In this document: piece by piece, positions 42,173 through 50,598 of the stretch
How positions within the stretch are numbered: the first letter of the stretch is position 1
How the letters are laid out: each line of letters starts with the position of its first letter
NCBI GenBank assembly: GCA_019429275.1
Contig: JAHYJC010000015.1
Coordinates: forward strand, 28,337-92,336
DNA from: Lentimicrobium sp.
Lineage (GTDB): Bacteria; Bacteroidota; Bacteroidia; Bacteroidales; Lentimicrobiaceae
DNA length: 64,000 bases
Direction: 5' to 3'
Program-made: the position numbers and the translations under genes
The notes under the pieces: generated by a model
What the model was told of the DNA's origin: nothing
Seen by the model: only the letters and a program-made list of their open reading frames with translations
Databases searched by the model: none

Positions 42173-43228
42173 ATGCAACACGATAAAACAAAAGAAGAAA
42201 TAATTGCCTCTTTTGATCCCAATGCCGCAGCTACTGCCGGGCTCGGACTTTTTGGACTACCGTTTACTGCCGGACAATCAGATATCATTATCATTCCGGT
42301 ACCCTGGGAAGTTACTGTTAGTTTCGGAAACGGAACGGCTGAAGGACCCGAAGCCATCTCGGAAGCTTCCACTCAGATTGATCTGCATCATCACGATTAT
42401 CCCGAATTGTGGAAACATGGCATTTTTATGGATGAGTGCCCTGATGATCTGGTTTTGCTGGGGCGTAAAGTAAAAGAGTACGCAGGTGATATCATCAATG
42501 CCATTGAAGAAGGGGCTGTGATTGCTGATAACAATGTGCTTTCCGGAAAACTTGAACAGGTGAATGAGGCTTGTGCAAAAATGAATTTATGGGTGAAGGA
42601 AAGAGCGAGGTACTGGCAAAAACAGGGAAAAATGGTCGGACTTGTGGGCGGTGATCATAGCATTCCACTGGGATATATACAGTTACAGGGTGAGCAACAT
42701 CGTGATTTCGGAATTCTCCACATCGATGCGCATCTTGATCTGCGAATTGCTTACGAAGGATTCACCTGGTCTCACGCTTCCATTTTTTACAATGCCCTTG
42801 AAACTGTTCCCCAAATCAGCAGCATTGTGCAGATTGGCATAAGGGATTATTGCGAACAGGAGAAAAATTATACACGGCAACATAAAGGCAAAATTTCTGT
42901 TTTTTACGAACGCGAAAATAGAAAACGAATCTATTGCGGCGACAACTGGGACAGCATTTGCCAGGAAATGATCGACAGACTCCCCGGCAAGGTGCATATT
43001 TCGGTTGATATTGATGGACTTGATCCGAAACTCTGCCCGAATACCGGTACTCCCGTACCTGGTGGTCTTGAATTTGAAGAACTGATGTTTTTGCTGAATG
43101 CCTTGAAAGCCAGTGGTAAAGAGATCATTGGTTTCGATTTATGCGAGGTAGCTCCCGGTAACGATGGTTGGGATGGAAATGTTGGTGCCAGGGTACTTTA
43201 CCAGCTATGCGGAACCATGGCAAGGTAA
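42173..43228 (+). CDS. Agmatinase/arginase/formimidoylglutamase family protein
   Basis: GGDHSIPLG, HIDAHLDLR, SVDIDGLDP metal-binding motifs. Confidence 0.92.
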   Translation: MQHDKTKEEIIASFDPNAAATAGLGLFGLPFTAGQSDIIIIPVPWEVTVSFGNGTAEGPEAISEASTQIDLHHHDYPELWKHGIFMDECPDDLVLLGRKVKEYAGDIINAIEEGAVIADNNVLSGKLEQVNEACAKMNLWVKERARYWQKQGKMVGLVGGDHSIPLGYIQLQGEQHRDFGILHIDAHLDLRIAYEGFTWSHASIFYNALETVPQISSIVQIGIRDYCEQEKNYTRQHKGKISVFYERENRKRIYCGDNWDSICQEMIDRLPGKVHISVDIDGLDPKLCPNTGTPVPGGLEFEELMFLLNALKASGKEIIGFDLCEVAPGNDGWDGNVGARVLYQLCGTMAR

Positions 43229-43267
43229 ACGCAAGATCTGTTTAACAATTTTTAATAAAGTATTAAC

Positions 43268-43296
43268 AACGTCTTCTGAACCCGAAGGCGTTGTTT
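43268..43296 (+). terminator. Rho-independent terminator after agmatinase-family gene
   Basis: AACGTCTTC..GAAGGCGTTGTTTTTTG. Confidence 0.6.
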
Positions 43297-43316
43297 TTTG
43301 TTATAGTTGTCACACA

Positions 43317-43961
43317 ATGAAAACAATGAACTTAATATCAATCATAATGGTGCCGGCTCTGTTTTTTGCCTGCAATACCGGCAATGCCGGCAGTAAATCA
43401 GCTACAATGATGCAAAACAATACTATTTCGTTGGATACAGTGACTTTTGGCTCAGGATGCTTCTGGTGCACCGAAGCTATTTTCCAGCGCGTTCAGGGCG
43501 TAAAATCAGTGGTATCGGGATATTCAGGCGGAGCACGCCCCAACCCTACCTACGATCAGGTTTCTTCAGGATCTACCGGACATGCTGAAGTGATACAAAT
43601 TACCTTCGACCCACAGCAAATCAGTTTTGAAGCCCTGCTTGAGATCTTCTGGAAAACCCACGATCCAACCACACTCAACCGTCAGGGCGCCGATGTGGGA
43701 ACACAATACCGTTCAGTAATTTTCTGGCACAACGAAGCCCAGCGGCAATCGGCCGAAGCCATTAAAGCAGAACTCAATGCCAGCGGAGCCTGGAATAACC
43801 CGATTGTAACCGAAATCACCGAATTCAAGGCATTTTACAAGGCAGAAGCCTACCACCAGAATTACTTCAACAACAATAAGAATGCTCCCTATTGCAATTT
43901 TGTGATTGTACCCAAGCTGGAAAAATTCGAAAAAGTTTTTAAGGACAGGTTGGTGAAATAG
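43317..43961 (+). CDS. msrA: Peptide-methionine (S)-S-oxide reductase, lipoprotein form
   Basis: GSGCFWCTEAIFQRVQGVKSVVSGYSGG; lipobox FFACN. Confidence 0.96.
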   Translation: MKTMNLISIIMVPALFFACNTGNAGSKSATMMQNNTISLDTVTFGSGCFWCTEAIFQRVQGVKSVVSGYSGGARPNPTYDQVSSGSTGHAEVIQITFDPQQISFEALLEIFWKTHDPTTLNRQGADVGTQYRSVIFWHNEAQRQSAEAIKAELNASGAWNNPIVTEITEFKAFYKAEAYHQNYFNNNKNAPYCNFVIVPKLEKFEKVFKDRLVK

Positions 43962-44107
43962 GTTAGGCTGTGATCATCTGTCTAAGGGTTGTAATTCTAA
44001 AGAGTATTGATATTGGTAGGATTCCAGTTTCATCAGAATACCAGGCAGGAAAGGTAGAATTGGAATAATATTGATTAATAGGAAGATTATAATAGTTTTC
44101 ACGTTTC

Positions 44108-44771
44108 GCCCCTCTGGGGCTTGATGTTCTTCCGTGCATTACTTGGCTACCAACGCTGCGCCCCTCTGGGGCTTGATGTTCTTCCGTGCATTACTTGGCT
44201 ACCAACGCTGCGCCCCTCTGGGGCTTGATGTTCTTCCGTGCATTACTTGGCTACCAACGCTGCGCCCCTCTGGGGCTTGATTTTCTCCCGTCATGCATCA
44301 ACCTGCCAACGCTGCGCCCCGCTGGGGCTTGATGTTCTTCCGTGCATTACTTGGCTACCAATGCTGCGCCCCTCTGGGGCTTGATTTTCTCCCGTCATGC
44401 ATCAACCTGCCAACGCTGCGCCCCGCTGGGGCTTGATGTTCTTCCGTGCATTACTTGGCTACCAATGCTGCGCCCCTCTGGGACTTGATGTTCTTCCGTG
44501 CATTACTTGGCTACCAATGCTGCGCCCCTCTGGGACTTGATGTTCTTCCGTGCATTACTTGGCTACCAATGCTGCGCCCCTCTGGGGCTTGATGTTCTTC
44601 CGTGCATTACTTGGCTACCAATGCTGCGCCCCTCTGGGGCTTGATTTTCTCCCGTCATGCATCAACCTGCCAACGCTGCGCCCCTCTGGGGCTTGATGTT
44701 CTTCCGTGCATTACTTGGCTACCAATGCTGCGCCCCTCTGGGGCTTGATTTTCAAACATAGCATACTGTAC
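44108..44771. repeat. 52-bp-period tandem array: 13 copies of the GCCCC(T/G)CTGGGGC palindrome separated by 39-bp linkers of two classes (A and B)
   Basis: Palindromes start at 44108, 44160, 44212, 44264, 44316, 44368, 44420, 44472, 44524, 44576, 44628, 44680, 44732; linker order A A A B A B A A A A B A then degenerate. Confidence 0.97.
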
Positions 44772-44854
44772 CAATGTCGTGCCCTGTTTTTTTTGTTCCT
44801 GCTATTTCCCCTTTTTTCTCTTATCTAAGCCAGATAGTGCTTATCGAATGTTCA

Positions 44855-45120
44855 GCCCCAGAGGGGCGGAACGTTGGTAGTGTAGATAAAGCGGAGATTT
44901 TTTCAGCCCCAGCGGGGTGCAGCGTGAATTTCCAAGATGGATTATTGAAAACATTTCTTTTCAAATCAGTGTTCTTCCGTTTTATAAAATATCTTTTCTG
45001 AACTTATTAAAGCCCGACAAGACTAATCCAAATCATAGCCCCAGCGGGGCGAAACGTTGGCAGCAAATGATGAAAAGTAGATTTTTAAGAGCCCCAGAGG
45101 GGCGCAGCGTTAGATTCCAA
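44855..45120. repeat. Four dispersed inverted-orientation copies of the same palindrome (GCCCCAG(A/C)GGGG(C/T)G..CGTTGG)
   Basis: Copies at 44855, 44906, 45038, 45091; reverse complement of array core; two intervals are 51 and 53 bp. Confidence 0.9.
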
Positions 45121-45172
45121 CCTGTATGATTTTTAACATTGCGATTATGTTCCCGTTCCATAATAACACGCA

Positions 45173-45197
45173 ATAAAAAACCCGCTGAACGCGGGTT
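45173..45197 (-). terminator. Terminator of the leftward HTH operon
   Basis: Minus strand AACCCGC-GTTCA-GCGGGTT-TTTTATTG. Confidence 0.75.
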
Positions 45198-45346
45198 GAA
45201 AAATTCTGTGTGCGGATAAGGAGATTCCGCTAAATCATTTTTTAGATTTTTTATGTATTGATAATCAGTACTATATAAATCCATGTTTTTGTAACATTTT
45301 AGCAGTTAATAGAAATTTTGATTGAGTTTTTGATTGAGGCAAAAAT

Positions 45347-45607
45347 TTAGCTTTTATAGAACATTTGCCCTTTCCCCGTAAGCAAGTACTCCGGATTTGC
45401 ATCAAAAATTTTGCAGATGTAATAAAGTGCATCAATACTTATTGCTACATTCTCGTTTTTCTCCAAACGTAGCAGGTGCGGGTATCTGTATTTTATCTTT
45501 TCCGCAAACTCCGTTTTGGTTTTGATTTTCTTCCGAGCCTTAAGTTCGTACATAGTCAGCAGAAACCTATCCGTAACCTCCCTTTGAATATCGCTGACAT
45601 ATTTCAT
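45347..45607 (-). CDS. XRE/Cro-type HTH transcriptional regulator
   Basis: KIKTKTEFAEKIKYRYPHLLRLEKNENVAISIDALYYICKIFDANPEYLLTGKG. Confidence 0.8.
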   Translation of the reverse strand: MKYVSDIQREVTDRFLLTMYELKARKKIKTKTEFAEKIKYRYPHLLRLEKNENVAISIDALYYICKIFDANPEYLLTGKGQMFYKS

Positions 45608-45936
45608 TTGGACTGATTTTTTTCAATACTGTCCCGAAGCCTGATTATTTCCTTTAGGTAGACAATTTCAGTCTTGAGATAAGATACCTCCTTTTTCAAC
45701 TGATTTTCTTCCTGAACAGCCAATTTCTGTGGTTCGTCGCTTTCCCCCAACAAATAGGATGTAGACACTCCAAGGACGTTGGCCATTTTTTTTAGGTCGC
45801 TTAACCGGCAGTCGTTTCTTTTGAAAATTCCTCTTACTGCCACGTCCGACATATCGATTTTCTCACAAAATACCTTAAACATCATTCCAATTTCTTCAAG
45901 GCGTAGGCGTACTCTCGTTTCAATGGTTGTTATCAT
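45604..45936 (-). CDS. HTH regulator with C-terminal coiled coil (phage/ICE repressor type)
   Basis: DMSDVAVRGIFKRNDCRLSDLKKMANVLGVSTSYLLGESDE; overlaps next gene by ATGA. Confidence 0.75.
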   Translation of the reverse strand: MITTIETRVRLRLEEIGMMFKVFCEKIDMSDVAVRGIFKRNDCRLSDLKKMANVLGVSTSYLLGESDEPQKLAVQEENQLKKEVSYLKTEIVYLKEIIRLRDSIEKNQSK

Positions 45937-45962
45937 GGAATTAGTATTAGTTGGCGCAAAAA

Positions 45963-46006
45963 ATATTTTGTTTATAAGTAATAAATATTTGCATTAAACA
46001 AAATAT
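45963..46006. promoter_or_regulatory. Operator-like 12-bp dyad ATATTTTGTTTA / TAAACAAAATAT in divergent intergenic region
   Basis: Perfect 12-bp inverted repeat, arms 45963-45974 and 45995-46006. Confidence 0.6.
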
Positions 46007-46018
46007 AACTTATCTTTG
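45988..46018 (+). promoter_or_regulatory. Bacteroidota-type promoter TTTG-N19-TATCTTTG for rightward early operon
   Basis: Consensus match; overlaps the dyad. Confidence 0.65.
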
Positions 46019-46091
46019 CATTATCAAAACAAAACAAAAGTTATGTTTTGCGTTGCATAAGATAAACAAATATATGCTAAACTAAACTAAT

Positions 46092-46307
46092 ATGCAAGAA
46101 AAATTTTATTCGGCCGAAGAAGTTGTTCCTTACAGGCCTCCGTTAGTATCGCTGCTACTCTCTCTACAACCCGGACAGGCTGTGAATTTCCCGAAAGAAA
46201 GAAGGACTTCTGTCATGGCTACAATTACTCGACTTCACAAATCAGCTTGCAGATTTAGAACCGTAAAAATTTCAGAAACCCAGTTTGCGGTCATTCGTGA
46301 ACTCTAA
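46092..46307 (+). CDS. Hypothetical phage early protein
   Basis: First rightward ORF after divergent promoter. Confidence 0.55.
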   Translation: MQEKFYSAEEVVPYRPPLVSLLLSLQPGQAVNFPKERRTSVMATITRLHKSACRFRTVKISETQFAVIREL

Positions 46308-46317
46308 ATAGTCAAAC

Positions 46318-46497
46318 ATGAAAACCAAAACAACAGCAACAGGTATTTGGCTGACAGTTAGTTTACTCAGCCTATGCATTGGTTTCCCTGAAACCACACC
46401 TCTGATCAGGCAATTCGCATTCTATGGATTTGTCCTTTTGAATCTCTATGTAAGTGGTCGAATTTATACCAAACTACTCAATGAGCAGGATAGATAG
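46318..46497 (+). CDS. Small (59 aa) membrane protein
   Basis: Manual translation MKTKTTATGIWLTVSLLSLCIGFPETTPLIRQFAFYGFVLLNLYVSGRIYTKLLNEQDR; below ORF-track length cut-off. Confidence 0.5.
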   Translation: MKTKTTATGIWLTVSLLSLCIGFPETTPLIRQFAFYGFVLLNLYVSGRIYTKLLNEQDR

Positions 46498-46639
46498 CCT
46501 CGAAGAAACTTTGAGAACGGCATTGGCAGAAATTGAATTGCTCAGGATTGAGCACCAAAACCCATGCACCAAACCTAAAGTTACCACAAAAAGGCAGGAT
46601 AGAATCGAAAAGTATAAACTCAAACTTGCAAGGAGATGA
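46481..46639 (+). CDS. Hypothetical small protein
   Basis: MSRIDSLEETLRTALAEIELLRIEHQ; overlaps flanking ORFs in operon fashion. Confidence 0.5.
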   Translation: MSRIDSLEETLRTALAEIELLRIEHQNPCTKPKVTTKRQDRIEKYKLKLARR

Positions 46640-46899
46640 GCTACATCAATTTAATCTTAATCGAAGTCAATGGTTTTGAGTTCGAAGTGAAATATGAATA
46701 CACACCGGAAGAACCTGATACATGGTATACGCCCGGACACGGCCCAGAAGCCGAAATCATTGCTATTTACACCACGAAAGAAATCGACGGCAGAAAAACC
46801 AAAATTGATATCACGAAGGAGATTGAAGCAGTCAATGACTGTGAGGAATTTCTTGAAGAAATCATGAGGTACGAAGCCGAAGTTGAATATGAATATTAA
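46636..46899 (+). CDS. Hypothetical small phage protein
   Basis: ORF overlapping previous stop by ATGA. Confidence 0.55.
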   Translation: MSYINLILIEVNGFEFEVKYEYTPEEPDTWYTPGHGPEAEIIAIYTTKEIDGRKTKIDITKEIEAVNDCEEFLEEIMRYEAEVEYEY

Positions 46900-46916
46900 C
46901 CCTAAATCTCAAACCA

Positions 46917-47825
46917 ATGAGCGACAAAATGCAATTGACAGGTGCGATGCTGAATGCATTGAAACCTCTCGAACTGCCGGAGAACGAGGCAGTACAACAG
47001 AAATTCGTTTCGCTGTACAATTCCATTCATGGAACGGCACAGGGCGAAATGATTTACGCCAAAGAATGTTTCAACTTCAAAAGACTTGTTGCAGAAAACA
47101 AGTCTTTGCAGGAATGCACCCCTTTGAGCCTCTACGGAGTTTTTCTCGACACAGCCGTTAACGGCCTTAGTCTTGAAACAGGAACCAAGCCTCTTGCCTA
47201 TGTCGTACCGAGAAGGGCCAATATAGGAACGAAAGAACAGCCAAGGTGGGAGAAACGGGCTTACCTTGTTGTCAGCCCTTACGGAGAACTGGTAATGCGA
47301 ATGAGGGCAGGTCAGATCAGACACGCTGACAATCCGGTCATTGTTTACGAAGGAGACACTTTTGAACCTTTCCTTGACGACAATGGCTGCAAGAGGATTC
47401 ACTACAAGGCTTTAATTCCCCGCAAGTCGAACAATATCATAGGTGCCTTCATCAGGATTACCCGGCATGATGGTACGATTGATTTTGAATACCTCGTTTC
47501 TGAGGATATCCAACGCCTTAAAAATTACTCTGACAAGGCAAATTTCGGAAAGGTTAACCCTCTCTACACTTCTAATGCAGGACAGATTGACCCGGGCTTC
47601 CTTGCCGGAAAGATGATCAAACATGCCTTCCGCACTTATCCGAAAGTCAGGACTGCCGGAGTGTTGACCATTACTGAAGAAGTTTTGGAAAAGCAGGACA
47701 TCGATTACGGAGTTGAAATTCAAGATGCAGCGCAGATTGCCCCTGTAACCTCTGAAGAAGCCACGGCCGATGCCGAAGAAGTAACAATGATTGAGCCTGC
47801 ACAAGTCGAACATGATATTTTTTAA
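46917..47825 (+). CDS. recT: RecT-family single-strand annealing protein
   Basis: AQGEMIYAKECFNFKRLVAENKSLQ, QPRWEKRAYLVVSPYGELVMRMRAGQI, EYLVSEDIQR. Confidence 0.8.
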   Translation: MSDKMQLTGAMLNALKPLELPENEAVQQKFVSLYNSIHGTAQGEMIYAKECFNFKRLVAENKSLQECTPLSLYGVFLDTAVNGLSLETGTKPLAYVVPRRANIGTKEQPRWEKRAYLVVSPYGELVMRMRAGQIRHADNPVIVYEGDTFEPFLDDNGCKRIHYKALIPRKSNNIIGAFIRITRHDGTIDFEYLVSEDIQRLKNYSDKANFGKVNPLYTSNAGQIDPGFLAGKMIKHAFRTYPKVRTAGVLTITEEVLEKQDIDYGVEIQDAAQIAPVTSEEATADAEEVTMIEPAQVEHDIF

Positions 47826-47837
47826 TCCACAACAGCA

Positions 47838-49049
47838 ATGGAAACACAAGAATTGACCAAAACTGCAACCAATACAGCGGTTGCCATTCCTGCCAACTTG
47901 CAGGTTTTAATGCAAACAGCCCCCGAAATCCTTACAACAAATCGGACAAGGGTGCAGAGGGCAAATGATGCCGGACAAGCCCTGCTTGAAAAGATGAATG
48001 CCGGCATGAACGAAATTACCTACAATCAGGGAATGGAGTTTATCGCTAAAATTCGCAAGACTATCGCAGTCATGAATGAGAACCGGAAACCCATTACTCA
48101 GATCATTGGCGAAATAAGCAAACAGTTTACAAGCCTCGAAGCAGACTTGGATGTCAAAGGCAAGGGCACAATCCCTGCAAAGATTCAAGGCAAACTCGAT
48201 GAATTTGCAGCCGACCTTGCCCGGAAGAAAGCCGATGAAGAAAGGCTTGCAGCCCTCAGGATTGCAAAGGAGAAGGCAAGAATTGAAGTCAAGGCCGATG
48301 TCGAAATAAAGCTGAACGAATACTTCGCTAAATACCTGAAAGATTCGATTGACAGCCTGAACCGGTATTGGGCCGGTGTTACCCTCCAAACCTTTGATGA
48401 AGTAAGTACCGAAATCATGAATTTGGATATGAGCTTTGAAGAAAACGCTTTCGGCTTATTCACTTATTCCAATCAAAACATACACCTGATGCCAGGAGAA
48501 GTCCTCGAAATCAAAAAGGCTGCAATGGCAAGCAAGATCCCTGAGTTTCAAAAGAAATTCGTTGAACTGTATAATCACAGAAGGCAGGAGATCATTGACC
48601 TATTCAACTCCAAACACGCTGAACTCCTTGAAATCGAAAATGCCAACGCACAGGAGGCCGAAAGATTAAAGAAAATTGCTGAGGAAAGGGAAAGGGCAGC
48701 CGAAGCAGATGCCCTTCGCAAATCGCAGGAGTTGTTGCATAAAGCCAATGCCGAAGTCGAAGTGACCAAATCAACCGAAACAGTTAACTCCCTATTTTCG
48801 GAGAGTATGTCGGTTGCTGCTCCAGCAGTAAAAATCAAAGAGCAAATAGCAATCAATGTCAATGGCCCGGCAGGGTGGATGGCGCTGCTTGCTTTCTACT
48901 TTGAAAAGGAAGCAAAAGGATTGACACCTGAACAGCTCGAGAAGAAGTTTGGGTTTGCCCGAAAATTCGCTGAAAGCTATTTCGACAAGCATGGTGAAGA
49001 AATCAATTCTCCATTCCTTACTTATGTGAAAACTGCAAAGGCAAAATAA
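47838..49049 (+). CDS. Hypothetical coiled-coil phage protein between recT and the nuclease gene
   Basis: 403-aa ORF, charged coiled-coil composition, operon position. Confidence 0.65.
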   Translation: METQELTKTATNTAVAIPANLQVLMQTAPEILTTNRTRVQRANDAGQALLEKMNAGMNEITYNQGMEFIAKIRKTIAVMNENRKPITQIIGEISKQFTSLEADLDVKGKGTIPAKIQGKLDEFAADLARKKADEERLAALRIAKEKARIEVKADVEIKLNEYFAKYLKDSIDSLNRYWAGVTLQTFDEVSTEIMNLDMSFEENAFGLFTYSNQNIHLMPGEVLEIKKAAMASKIPEFQKKFVELYNHRRQEIIDLFNSKHAELLEIENANAQEAERLKKIAEERERAAEADALRKSQELLHKANAEVEVTKSTETVNSLFSESMSVAAPAVKIKEQIAINVNGPAGWMALLAFYFEKEAKGLTPEQLEKKFGFARKFAESYFDKHGEEINSPFLTYVKTAKAK

Positions 49050-49681
49050 TGGACAACTACTTCACCCGAAATGAAGTATCGAACTCAGACCTATCGGCAC
49101 TAAAAGACTACCTGTTGTGCGCTGATAGGTCTGATTTTGGTAAAGAAAATGCCTATCGATTCGGCTCCCTTATCGATGCGATGATAACCGAGCCACACCG
49201 GATAAACTATTATAAGTTGACTTGCGATGATGTTATTTACACCCTTGAGGAGTTTGAAACAGCAAAACAGATGAAGAAGGCTTTCATGGCGGACCCGGTT
49301 GCTTCGCAAATGCTAAAGTTATCCGAAACCCAGAAAGTCTTTATTGAACTTGCCAACCTTCATTATGGCAACCTCCCTTTTACGCTCCCTATGCGCTGCA
49401 AGTTTGATTTGTGGATGCCTTCCGCAAAGTTTGGAGGCGACCTGAAAAGCACTGCAGCAGCAACTCAGGCGCAGTTTGAGGACGCTGTCCGGCATTTTGA
49501 TTATGACCGGCAAAGGGCTGTTTACATGACTTTATCAGGAGCAGAGAAAGATGTGCTGATAGGCGTATCGAAGAAAAACTTTAAAGTTTTCAAAATATTC
49601 ATTGACCGGCAAAGTGAATTGTTTAAGTCCGGCATGGAGAAGTTTACAGAGCTTGCGTTCAAGTGGTGGACGCTGTTTTAA
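49049..49681 (+). CDS. PD-(D/E)XK nuclease, RecE/exonuclease VIII-like
   Basis: SDLSALKDYL..FRFGSLIDAMI; CKFDLWMP..GGDLKST; DYDRQRAVYMTLSGA. Confidence 0.75.
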   Translation: MDNYFTRNEVSNSDLSALKDYLLCADRSDFGKENAYRFGSLIDAMITEPHRINYYKLTCDDVIYTLEEFETAKQMKKAFMADPVASQMLKLSETQKVFIELANLHYGNLPFTLPMRCKFDLWMPSAKFGGDLKSTAAATQAQFEDAVRHFDYDRQRAVYMTLSGAEKDVLIGVSKKNFKVFKIFIDRQSELFKSGMEKFTELAFKWWTLF

Positions 49682-49704
49682 ACAACCCTTAATCCATTCC
49701 ACAA

Positions 49705-50598
49705 ATGGGACGAATTGAAAAGAATAATTGCGACTACTTTCCTCACTTGGTTACCATGCGTAACCACAGGAAAGTCAAGGCCTTGCGAAATAAATTCGGG
49801 CAGGTGCTTGGATATGCCTTTTGGTCGATGGTTCTGGAATACCTGACTGAGCAGGACGGAAACGAGTTTGAATATAGCGAGGACGAAATTGAAATGTTTG
49901 CAGCCGAACTTTCCATTGAGCCAGAAAAAGCAAAAGCCATGATTGAATACTGCCTTAATCGGGAACTCCTGTTTTTGAACAGCGAAAACTTCATCTATTC
50001 CAACAGCCTCAATGCCTACCTATCACCTGTCTATGACAAACGCATGAGGGCAAGGAAAGCAAGCGAAACGAGAGAAAGACGTGAGAACGGGCGTTTCTGT
50101 CACAGTAATTCCAACACTCCCGGTATTTCTGTGACAGAAAAACCACAAAGTAAAGTAAAGGAAAGTAAAGAAAAGGAAAGTAAAGTAGATGAAATAATTC
50201 CCGAAAAATCTGAACCTGAAATCTTAATCGTGGACGCTGAAGTTATCGAAGAATTACCGGCAAGTGAGAATCGAAACATCAAACCTAAAGGCAAAAAGAT
50301 ATTGTTTGCCGAATCAGTCCTGCTTTCGGAAGAAGAATACAGGAGCCTCGTTGCAACCAATGGAGAGCCAGGTGCAAAGCGAATTATTGAAATTCTTGAT
50401 AACTACAAAGGTTCATCTGGCAAGAAATACAAATCTGACTACAAGGCAATTTTAAGTTGGGTTATTGACCGCTATAACAAAGAGAACTATGGAAATCCAA
50501 AACAATACAGCAGCCTTGCAGGTAAGGCCCAAACAGCAGACAATCTTATTAACTCAATGTTCCGCAAAGAAGGACACAATGGAGCTGATGATTGCTGA
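49705..50598 (+). CDS. DUF4373 (Lin1244/Lin1753-like) phage replication-type protein
   Basis: NCDYFPHLVTMRNHRKVKALRNKFGQVLGYAFWSMVLEYLTEQDGNEFEYSEDEI. Confidence 0.75.
   Translation: MGRIEKNNCDYFPHLVTMRNHRKVKALRNKFGQVLGYAFWSMVLEYLTEQDGNEFEYSEDEIEMFAAELSIEPEKAKAMIEYCLNRELLFLNSENFIYSNSLNAYLSPVYDKRMRARKASETRERRENGRFCHSNSNTPGISVTEKPQSKVKESKEKESKVDEIIPEKSEPEILIVDAEVIEELPASENRNIKPKGKKILFAESVLLSEEEYRSLVATNGEPGAKRIIEILDNYKGSSGKKYKSDYKAILSWVIDRYNKENYGNPKQYSSLAGKAQTADNLINSMFRKEGHNGADDC
50094..50190. other. Origin-like element copy 1: palindrome pair (50094-50105 half-degenerate, 50126-50140 TTTCTGTGACAGAAA) plus AGTAAAG/GGAAAG repeats, inside DUF4373 gene
   Basis: TTTCTGTCACAG..TTTCTGTGACAGAAAAACCACAAAGTAAAGTAAAGGAAAGTAAAGAAAAGGAAAGTAAAG. 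Confidence 0.6.

Noticed and set aside
44108-44771. CRISPR array
   Set aside because: The regular 52-bp period with a 13-bp palindrome could trigger CRISPR callers, but the 'spacers' are only two sequences reused repeatedly, the repeat is too short, and no cas genes are nearby.
45033-45284. 83-aa minus-strand ORF
   Set aside because: Crosses the palindromic repeats and the terminator hairpin; composition not protein-like.
46902-47402. 166-aa antisense ORF opposite recT (and 47412-47849, 47907-48389)
   Set aside because: Antisense to well-supported phage genes; no recognisable motif.
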